This document shows positions 1 to 5,177 of a DNA stretch of 5,177 bases, piece after piece. The DNA lies in assembly GCA_017428805.1 (NCBI GenBank), contig JAFRQC010000150.1, positions 1 to 5,177 on the forward strand, read 5' to 3'. The position numbers and the translations under genes are program-made. How positions within the stretch are numbered: position 1 is the first letter of the stretch; every line of letters begins with the position of its first letter. The notes under the pieces are model-generated. The model was not told where the DNA came from. It saw only the letters and a list, made by a program, of their open reading frames with translations, and searched no databases. Source of the DNA: Prevotella sp. (GTDB taxonomy: Bacteria > Bacteroidota > Bacteroidia > Bacteroidales > Bacteroidaceae).

Positions 1-1035
1 CATCTGCCCGAAGGTGTGATTGTCGGCTCCCTGCGCGATTATCCTGAACTTGTCGCCAAATATTACGCCAAACTTGCCAAGACCAGCGATGATGCCATCA
101 CGGCCCTCAATACCATGTTGGCGCAGGATGGTATGCTGGTATACGTGCCTAAGAACGTAAAGGTCGATCGTGCTATTCAGGTTATTAACATACTGAAAGC
201 GACTCCAAGCAATGCGCAGCGCCAAGTGCCTGATCTGATGGTAAACCGTCGTGTGCTGATTATTCTTGAAGAAGGTGCAGAGATTAAGATGCTCTTCTGC
301 GACCACGCTGCTGACGATCGCAATTTTCTGGCTACACAAGTCATCGAGGCTTATGTAGGCGACAATGCGTCGCTCGACCTCTATTGTATGGAGGAGACTC
401 ATCACAAGAATGTCCGTATTAGCAATGTCTATATCGACCAGCAGCGCGACAGTCGTGTGAACCACAATGTCATTACCTTACATAATGGTATTACCCGCAA
501 CAAGCTTGATCTGACCTTCAGCGGTGAGGGGGCTGAGTGTCAATGCTATGGCTGTGTGATTGCTGACAAACAGCAGCATGTGGACAATAACACGCTGATT
601 ATTCACAAGGCACCTCATTGCACCTCGAACGAACTCTATAAATACGTGCTCGACGATCAGTCAACAGGCGCCTTTGCTGGTCGTGTGTTGGTAGAGCATG
701 GTGCTCAGAAGACCTCTTCTCAGATGACGAACCAGAATCTGACAGCTACCAAGGAGGCGCGTATGTACACCCAGCCGATGCTGGAGATCTATGCCGACGA
801 TGTGAAGTGTGCCCATGGTTCGACGGTTGGTCAGCTTAACGATGCCGCCCTTTTCTATATGCGTCAGCGAGGCATCTCGCTCGACGAGGCTAAACTTCTT
901 CTTCAGAATGCTTTTATCAATGAGGTCATCGACAAGATGCAGCTGGAGCCATTACGCGATCGCCTCCATTACCTTGTGGAGAAACGCTTCCGTGGAGAAC
1001 TGAATAAATGTGACGGGTGTAAACTGTGTAAGTAA
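1..1035 (+). CDS. sufD: SufD, Fe-S cluster assembly scaffold protein (5' partial)
   Basis: SufD is a subunit of the cytosolic SufBC2D complex, which builds Fe-S clusters; with SufB it forms a beta-helix heterodimer at whose interface the cluster is assembled. The reading frame is open from base 1, beginning HLPEGVIVGSL, a typical internal SufD stretch, so the true start lies upstream and the GTG at 16 is not it. 344 residues are visible; from the usual family length roughly 80-100 are missing. The C-terminal core motif CAHGSTVG (visible residues 270-277) contains the Cys and His that correspond to E. coli SufD C358 and H360, the latter linked to cluster formation. The downstream helical region (DEAKLLLQNAFINEVID, then RFRGEL) is also typical. 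Unusual points are a CxCxxC at visible residues 180-185 and a terminal CxxCxxC (Cys codons at 1009, 1018, 1027). The stop is followed after 1 nt by sufS, so translational coupling is likely. Confidence 0.95.
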   Translation, partial: HLPEGVIVGSLRDYPELVAKYYAKLAKTSDDAITALNTMLAQDGMLVYVPKNVKVDRAIQVINILKATPSNAQRQVPDLMVNRRVLIILEEGAEIKMLFCDHAADDRNFLATQVIEAYVGDNASLDLYCMEETHHKNVRISNVYIDQQRDSRVNHNVITLHNGITRNKLDLTFSGEGAECQCYGCVIADKQQHVDNNTLIIHKAPHCTSNELYKYVLDDQSTGAFAGRVLVEHGAQKTSSQMTNQNLTATKEARMYTQPMLEIYADDVKCAHGSTVGQLNDAALFYMRQRGISLDEAKLLLQNAFINEVIDKMQLEPLRDRLHYLVEKRFRGELNKCDGCKLCK

Positions 1036-1036
1036 T

Positions 1037-2257
1037 ATGTACGATATTAATAAGGTACGGGCAGATTTCCCGATTTTATCTCGTGAGGTTTATGGTAAAC
1101 CGCTTGTTTATCTCGATAATGCGGCTACCACGCAGAAACCGCTGTGTGTACTTGATGCGATGCGCGATGAGTATCTCAATGTGAATGCCAATGTGCATCG
1201 TGGTGTGCATTATCTTTCACAGCAGGCTACTGATCTGCATGAGGCAGCGCGTGAGAAGGTGCGCCAGTTCATCAATGCTAAGAAAATCGAGGAAATCATC
1301 TTTACGCGTGGGACAACTGAAGCTATCAACTTGGTTGCCCAATCGTTCTGCGAATCGCAGATGCAGGCAGGCGATGAAGTGATCGTCACAGAGATGGAGC
1401 ACCACTCGAATATCGTCTCTTGGCAGCTTCAGGCGATGAAACGGGGTATTATTGTTAAACACTTGGCACTTAATGACGAAGGAAAGCTACTTATTGATCA
1501 GCTGGAGCCACTTATTTCTGAGCGCACTAAAATCATCAGTGTGGCCCACGTCAGTAACGTGCTTGGTACGATCAATCCTGTTGAGCAAATTATCAAGATT
1601 GCCCATGCTCACAATATCCCCGTCTTGGTGGATGGAGCCCAGAGCGCACCCCACTTTAAGGTTGATGTTCAGGCGATGGGTTGCGACTTCTTTGCCTTCA
1701 GCGGGCATAAGATGTATGGTCCTACGGGCATTGGCGTGCTCTATGGCAAGGAGGAATGGCTGGAGAAGCTGCCTCCGTACCAAGGAGGTGGCGAGATGAT
1801 TGATAAAGTGACCTGGGAAAAGACTACCTTTGAGCGCTTGCCTTTTAAGTTTGAGGCAGGAACCCCTGACTATGTGGCCACTCATGGACTCGCTAAAGCC
1901 ATCGAATATATTGATTCCATTGGCTTCGAGGCTATCCAACAGCATGAGCAGGAACTCACGCGCTACTGTATGGAGCAGTTGCAGACCGTCGATGGAATGA
2001 TGATTTATGGTCCTCTGGATGCTTCGCAAAAAGATGCTGTCGTCAGCTTCAACGTAGGCAACATCCACCATCTTGATATGGGCACGCTGCTCGATCGTCT
2101 GGGCATAGCCGTTCGTACTGGTCATCATTGTGCGCAGCCTCTGATGGATCGTCTGGGCATCTCTGGCACCGTCCGTGCATCTTTCGCCCTCTACAACACG
2201 AAGGATGAAATCGACACCCTCGTAGCTGGCATCCGAAGAGTCGTTCAGATGTTCTAG
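1037..2257 (+). CDS. sufS: SufS, PLP-dependent cysteine desulfurase (group II)
   Basis: SufS removes sulfur from L-cysteine, giving alanine and an enzyme-bound persulfide that is passed on to the SufBCD scaffold. The 406-residue length equals that of E. coli SufS. Visible landmarks are LDNAATTQKP near the N-terminus, the cofactor-stacking His in TEMEHHSN (residues 118-125), the PLP Asp in VDGAQ (D199), the Schiff-base Lys in SGHKMYGPTG (K225), and the persulfide Cys in RTGHHCAQPLM (C365). No catalytic residue appears to be missing. The ATG at 1037 was chosen because the family N-terminus (YDINKVRADFPIL) starts there; an in-frame GTG at 1010 would add nine residues overlapping the sufD end. 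There is no clear Shine-Dalgarno site, and the 1-nt spacing from sufD suggests coupling. No sufU or sufE gene follows directly. A 14-bp exact repeat flanks the active-site Cys codon. Confidence 0.97.
   Translation: MYDINKVRADFPILSREVYGKPLVYLDNAATTQKPLCVLDAMRDEYLNVNANVHRGVHYLSQQATDLHEAAREKVRQFINAKKIEEIIFTRGTTEAINLVAQSFCESQMQAGDEVIVTEMEHHSNIVSWQLQAMKRGIIVKHLALNDEGKLLIDQLEPLISERTKIISVAHVSNVLGTINPVEQIIKIAHAHNIPVLVDGAQSAPHFKVDVQAMGCDFFAFSGHKMYGPTGIGVLYGKEEWLEKLPPYQGGGEMIDKVTWEKTTFERLPFKFEAGTPDYVATHGLAKAIEYIDSIGFEAIQQHEQELTRYCMEQLQTVDGMMIYGPLDASQKDAVVSFNVGNIHHLDMGTLLDRLGIAVRTGHHCAQPLMDRLGISGTVRASFALYNTKDEIDTLVAGIRRVVQMF
2093..2160 (+). repeat. 14-bp direct repeat pair flanking the sufS active-site Cys codon
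   Basis: The sequence GATCGTCTGGGCAT occurs at 2093-2106 and again at 2147-2160, exactly 54 bp (18 codons) apart and in the same frame. Each copy encodes DRLGI plus flanking bases, so the protein carries DRLGI at residues 353-357 and 371-375, on either side of the loop with catalytic C365. Similar amino acids at both sites are expected for this family, so the DNA identity may be a by-product of protein constraint and codon choice. Confidence 0.8.
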
Positions 2258-2294
2258 AAACAACTGAATTGACTGAAACTTAAAAACTATCATC

Positions 2295-3224
2295 ATGATG
2301 AAAAAACCTTTGAGTGGTATTATCCCACCATTAGTAACCCCTTTGAAAGATAACGAGACCCTCGATGTGGAGAGTCTTGAACGACTGATTGAACATCTGA
2401 TAGCAGGAGGAGTGCATGGACTTTTCGTTCTAGGTACTACTGGCGAGGAGCAGAGTCTGTCTTACGACGTGCGCAAGCAGATGATCAAAGAGTCGTGCCG
2501 TATCAATCGTGGTCGACTGCCGTTGCTGGCCTGTATCACTGACACGTCGATAGAGGAGAGCGTCCGTCTGGCCAGAAAAGCTGCCGATTATGGGGCTGAT
2601 GGTGTGGTCAGTGCTCCTCCCTATTATTTTGCCACAGGCCAGCCTGAGTTGGCGCAGTTCTATGAGGAGCTGGTGCCTCAGTTGCCTCTGCCTGTGTTCC
2701 TTTATAATATGCCTTCGCACGTCAAGGTGAGTTTTGCACCTGATACTGTCAGACGAATCGCTGAACTTGAGCAGGTGGTGGGATTCAAGGACTCTTCTGC
2801 TAATGCCGTCTACTTCCAGAGTGTGATGTATAAGATGCAGCATCGCAAGGATTTCGCCATGCTCGTAGGTCCAGAGGAGATAACGGGCGAGTGTGTGCTT
2901 TTAGGGGCGCAGGGTGGTATCAATGGTGGTGCCAATATGTTTCCTGAGCTTTATGTGGCTATGTACGATGCTGCCAAGGCGCACGATATCGAGCGTGTTC
3001 TCCAGCTCCAACAACTCATCATGCAGATATCGACAAGTATCTATACGGTTGGCAAACATGGCTCCAGCTATCTGAAAGGTCTGAAGTGTGCCCTTTCTCT
3101 CTTGGGTATCATCAACGATGATTTCGTGGCTTCGCCTTTCTATAAGTTTGAAGCCCCTGAGCGCGAAAAGATCCGTGAGGCTCTCGCTGCTTTGCCTACT
3201 GAGAACGGAAAACTGCAGATATAG
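2295..3224 (+). CDS. DHDPS/N-acetylneuraminate lyase superfamily class I aldolase, substrate unknown
   Basis: This is a (beta/alpha)8-barrel enzyme that uses a lysine Schiff base to cleave, condense or dehydrate a 2-keto acid in the cytoplasm. Its 309 residues match the family's usual 290-310. Visible motifs are IIPPLVTPL at the N-terminus, the carboxylate-binding GTTGE (residues 47-51), APPYY (107-111), the catalytic Tyr in LYNMP (Y137), and the Schiff-base Lys in GFKDSS (K165). Y137 and K165 fall at the same numbers as in E. coli NanA. The DapA arginine (E. coli R138, in SRTG) is replaced: this protein reads SHVK at 141-144. That argues against the lysine-biosynthesis DapA. An acidic pair (E194, E195) sits where NanA has D191 and E192, but NanA S208 becomes Gly. 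Sugar-acid or sialic-acid aldolase is plausible, with the exact substrate unassigned. Start: ATG ATG at 2295/2298, either usable, without a Shine-Dalgarno site. A transporter gene follows after 31 nt. Confidence 0.9.
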   Translation: MMKKPLSGIIPPLVTPLKDNETLDVESLERLIEHLIAGGVHGLFVLGTTGEEQSLSYDVRKQMIKESCRINRGRLPLLACITDTSIEESVRLARKAADYGADGVVSAPPYYFATGQPELAQFYEELVPQLPLPVFLYNMPSHVKVSFAPDTVRRIAELEQVVGFKDSSANAVYFQSVMYKMQHRKDFAMLVGPEEITGECVLLGAQGGINGGANMFPELYVAMYDAAKAHDIERVLQLQQLIMQISTSIYTVGKHGSSYLKGLKCALSLLGIINDDFVASPFYKFEAPEREKIREALAALPTENGKLQI

Positions 3225-3226
3225 CT

Positions 3227-3239
3227 TCTCCGACGGAGG
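3227..3239 (+). promoter_or_regulatory. Small hairpin covering the Shine-Dalgarno site of the symporter gene
   Basis: The mRNA can pair CTCC (3228-3231) with GGAG (3235-3238) around a GAC loop, with a possible extra U-G pair at 3227/3239. The 3' arm is the core of the ribosome-binding site, so the fold would hide it. The stem is only 4-5 bp but GC-rich. It lies just after the aldolase stop, has no following T-run and is too short for a convincing terminator. A regulatory role is inference only. Confidence 0.3.
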
Positions 3240-3240
3240 T
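3235..3240 (+). promoter_or_regulatory. Strong but distant Shine-Dalgarno site, GGAGGT
   Basis: GGAGGT lies upstream of the symporter ATG at 3256, leaving 15 nt between them, clearly longer than the usual 5-9. An in-frame TAA at 3241-3243 rules out an earlier start after the site, so the long spacing is real if 3256 is the start. It is the only strong Shine-Dalgarno match ahead of a gene in this window; the other visible starts have none, as is common in Bacteroidetes. Confidence 0.5.
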
Positions 3241-3255
3241 TAAAAAGAGAAAGCA

Positions 3256-4734
3256 ATGCACGTAATTGATTTCATCGTTTTCATTGTCTTCACCCTTGGC
3301 GTCGTGATCTTCGGTTGTTCCTTCTTCAAGAAGGGCTCCTCAGCCGATGAGTTCACCTCGGCAGGTCATTCCATACCTGGTTGGGTGGTGGGCATGTCGA
3401 TATTCGCCACTTACGTCAGCAGTATCTCTTACATCGGCTATCCAGGCAAGGCTTTTGCCGCTGATTGGAACGCTTTCGTGTTCTCGCTTTCAATACCCAT
3501 CGCCTCTTATTTCGCGGCCAAGTATTTTGTGCCGTTCTATCGTCATGGAGGCTCTGTATCGGCCTATACATTCCTGGAGGAGAAGTTTGGCGCTTGGGCA
3601 CGACTCTATGCGTCAGCTTGCTATTTGTTGACACAGATTGCCCGTATGGGCAGCATCCTCTACCTGTTGGCTGTGCCGATGTTTATCCTCATGGGTTGGG
3701 ATATGCACATGGTCATCATCCTCACGTCGATAGGTATCATTATCTATTCGATGATGGGTGGTCTGAAGGCTGTCATCTGGGCCGATGCCATTCAGGGTAT
3801 TATATTAATAGGTGGAGCCGTTCTGTGTTTGGCCATCCTGATGTTCTCGATGCCTGAGGGGCCCATGCAGACTTTTGAATTGGCGGCTAACAGTCCAATG
3901 GGAAATAAGTTTTCGTTGGGTGAGTTTACCACCGATTTGACCACGTCGACCTTCTGGGTATGTCTGATTTATGGCATCTTCATCAACCTGCAGAACTATG
4001 GCATCGACCAGAACTACGTACAGCGTTATCATGCTGCCAAGACTGATAAGGACGCAAAGTTCTCTGCACTCTTTGGAGGCTACTTGTTCATCCCCGTTTC
4101 TGCGCTTTTCTTCCTCATCGGAAGTGCGCTCTACAGCTATTATCAGGCTGGTGTTGCAGAGTTGCCTACAGAGATTCAGGCTAAGCCCGACTATGTGTTT
4201 CCCTATTTCATCGTTAATGTTCTTCCCGTTGGCTTGCGAGGTCTGCTCATAGCGAGCATCTTTGCTGCAGGCATGAGTACGGTGTCGACTTCCGTCACCT
4301 CTGCCGCTACGATTATCCTGACGGATTATGTGCGTCCGTTCTTTTTGAGAGCGAAACATCAAAAACTGGAATTGGCCATTGTGCGCTTCAGCAGCTTTGC
4401 CGTGGGCATTCTGGGGGCTATCGTGGCTATCGCCATGCTTAGTGTCGAGAGTATCATCGATGCGTGGTGGACGCTTTCCAGTATTTTCTCTGGAGGTATG
4501 CTGGGATTATTCCTGCTGGGATGTATTCGTCAGAGAATCAGTCGCTTGGCGGCCTTTCTTGGTTGCGTGGCTGGAGTAGGGGTGATAGCGTGGATTTCGT
4601 TGGCTGATATGTGGCAGTTGCCTGGTGTGCCTCTCCACAGCTATCTCGCCATCGTATTGGGCACATCAACGATTTTCGTGGTGGGATTCTTGCTGTCTTT
4701 GTTGCTGTTCAGGAAGTCGAAGAATTGTCAGTAA
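3256..4734 (+). CDS. Sodium:solute symporter (SSS/SLC5 family), substrate unknown
   Basis: This is an inner-membrane secondary transporter expected to import a small organic solute driven by the sodium gradient. The 492 residues contain about 13 hydrophobic segments by eye, near residues 3-24, 41-61, 73-95, 117-147, 151-169, 175-197, 232-248, 270-297, 315-345, 376-397, 402-424, 430-450 and 460-486, fitting the 13-14 helices of the family. Signature regions are YPGKAFAADWNAF after the second helix, MGGLKAVIWADAIQ (167-180), DQNYVQRYHAAK (251-262), and a Ser/Thr-rich helix AAGMSTVSTSVTSAAT (337-352) placed like the one holding the second sodium site in characterised members. Substrate cannot be told from sequence; sialic acids, sugars, sugar acids, proline and others are all carried by relatives. 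The adjoining aldolase gene suggests a 2-keto sugar acid. The start is the only in-frame ATG after the TAA at 3241. rnhB follows 12 nt later in the same frame. Confidence 0.92.
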   Translation: MHVIDFIVFIVFTLGVVIFGCSFFKKGSSADEFTSAGHSIPGWVVGMSIFATYVSSISYIGYPGKAFAADWNAFVFSLSIPIASYFAAKYFVPFYRHGGSVSAYTFLEEKFGAWARLYASACYLLTQIARMGSILYLLAVPMFILMGWDMHMVIILTSIGIIIYSMMGGLKAVIWADAIQGIILIGGAVLCLAILMFSMPEGPMQTFELAANSPMGNKFSLGEFTTDLTTSTFWVCLIYGIFINLQNYGIDQNYVQRYHAAKTDKDAKFSALFGGYLFIPVSALFFLIGSALYSYYQAGVAELPTEIQAKPDYVFPYFIVNVLPVGLRGLLIASIFAAGMSTVSTSVTSAATIILTDYVRPFFLRAKHQKLELAIVRFSSFAVGILGAIVAIAMLSVESIIDAWWTLSSIFSGGMLGLFLLGCIRQRISRLAAFLGCVAGVGVIAWISLADMWQLPGVPLHSYLAIVLGTSTIFVVGFLLSLLLFRKSKNCQ

Positions 4735-4746
4735 GTTATACGTAAT

Positions 4747-5177
4747 ATGTTAAAGAGTCATTTTTACGAAGGAAAGATTGAAGCGGGCTGCGATGAAGCA
4801 GGCCGTGGTTGTTTGGCGGGTAGCGTCTATGCAGCTGCTGTGATTCTGCCTGATGATTATCAGAATGAGTTGCTCAACGATTCCAAACAACTCACAGAGA
4901 AGAAGCGTTACCAACTGCGTGAGATTATCCAGCGCGATGCTGTTGCCTGGGCCGTGGGCATCGTCACCCCTGAGGAAATCGACAAGATCAATATTCTGAA
5001 TGCCTCGATATTGGCCATGCATCGTGCCTTGGATCAGTTGAAGGTGCGACCAGAGGCCGTTATCGTCGATGGGAACCGTTTTAAGAAATATCAGGATTTA
5101 CCTCATACGACGATAGTGAAGGGCGATGGTAAATACCTCTCTATCGCAGCTGCGAGTATCCTCGCCAAGACTTATCG
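4747..5177 (+). CDS. rnhB: Ribonuclease HII (3' partial)
   Basis: RNase HII cuts the RNA strand of RNA-DNA hybrids and incises at single ribonucleotides embedded in DNA, starting their repair. From the ATG at 4747 the frame stays open to the window end, giving 143 complete codons plus two bases; family proteins are about 200 residues, so roughly a quarter to a third is missing. The N-terminal motif GCDEAGRG (residues 14-21) supplies the first two metal-binding acids, D16 and E17. Further matches are [11 protein letters not shown] (44-54), VDGNRF with D108, and [20 protein letters not shown] (124-143), where D126 probably sits at or near the fourth acidic position. Residue 22 is Cys where many homologues have Pro (GRGCLAG), a position I believe is variable in Bacteroidetes. 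There is no Shine-Dalgarno site. The gene starts 12 nt after the symporter stop, so it may share the transcript although its function is unrelated. Confidence 0.96.
   Translation, partial: MLKSHFYEGKIEAGCDEAGRGCLAGSVYAAAVILPDDYQNELLNDSKQLTEKKRYQLREIIQRDAVAWAVGIVTPEEIDKINILNASILAMHRALDQLKVRPEAVIVDGNRFKKYQDLPHTTIVKGDGKYLSIAAASILAKTY

Noticed and set aside
956..963. GCGATCGC palindrome in sufD
   Set aside because: It is a single copy inside a coding region and is explained by the codons for the conserved RDR segment.
1010..1036. GTG start at 1010 for sufS
   Set aside because: It would add nine residues read from the sufD Cys-tail codons in another frame, while the ATG at 1037 matches the normal SufS N-terminus and length.
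2258..2294. Possible promoter in the sufS-aldolase spacer (TTGACT at 2269-2274; ACTGAA repeated at 2263 and 2272)
   Set aside because: No TATAAT-like box follows at a proper distance, the Bacteroidetes -7 pattern TAnnTTTG is not seen, and a 6-bp repeat in an A-rich 37-nt spacer is expected by chance.
1487..2296. Long open frame on the - strand (269 codons) opposite sufS
   Set aside because: It lies almost wholly antisense to a complete, well-conserved sufS gene, and its translation resembles no family I know. It is best explained as a codon-bias shadow.
2295..3224. Naming the aldolase gene dapA
   Set aside because: The family fits, but the DapA Arg in SRTG is replaced (SHVK) and the neighbour is a sodium symporter rather than lysine-pathway genes, so the specific name is not supported.
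3805..4362. Open frame on the - strand (185 codons) opposite the symporter gene
   Set aside because: It is fully antisense to conserved transmembrane coding sequence, rich in Arg, Gln and His, and without a recognisable domain.
4750..5022. Open frame on the - strand (90 codons) at the right end
   Set aside because: The + strand here encodes RNase HII with its DEAGRG motif, so the - strand frame is a shadow.

Overview
The window carries five protein-coding genes, all on the + strand and tightly packed (gaps of about 1, 37, 31 and 12 nt). The first is cut by the left edge and the last by the right edge. No rRNA, tRNA, CRISPR array, insertion sequence or phage gene is visible, and no stretch over 40 nt lacks a gene. 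The protein style, the sufD-sufS order, the mostly absent Shine-Dalgarno sites and the AT-rich leaders suggest a Bacteroidales member, most likely Prevotella or a close relative. This is inferred from remembered family sequences; no search was run.

Layout: 1-1035 is the C-terminal part of sufD, the scaffold protein of the SufBCD Fe-S assembly complex. 1037-2257 is sufS, a complete PLP cysteine desulfurase of 406 residues. Together they are the end of a SUF operon whose sufB and sufC probably lie just upstream. 2295-3224 is a class I aldolase/lyase of the dihydrodipicolinate synthase/N-acetylneuraminate lyase (DHDPS/NAL) superfamily. It has the Schiff-base lysine and catalytic tyrosine but lacks the arginine that marks true DapA. 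3256-4734 is a sodium:solute symporter (SSS/SLC5 family) with about 13 membrane segments. 4747-5177 is the start of rnhB (ribonuclease HII), which is not in the supplied ORF list but is clear on translation.

How they fit together: sufD and sufS form a housekeeping Fe-S/sulfur mobilisation unit. The aldolase and symporter look like a two-gene uptake-and-cleavage cassette for a 2-keto acid, for example a sialic acid or a 2-keto-3-deoxy sugar acid; the substrate cannot be read from the sequence. rnhB is a genome-maintenance gene. The same orientation and short gaps allow one transcript, but no promoter or terminator could be identified, so operon limits are unknown.

Nothing here is a clear new system. 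The points most worth a second look are the unusual active-site loop of the aldolase and its pairing with the symporter, the cysteine-rich C-terminal tail of SufD, and a small hairpin that could cover the one strong Shine-Dalgarno site in the window.
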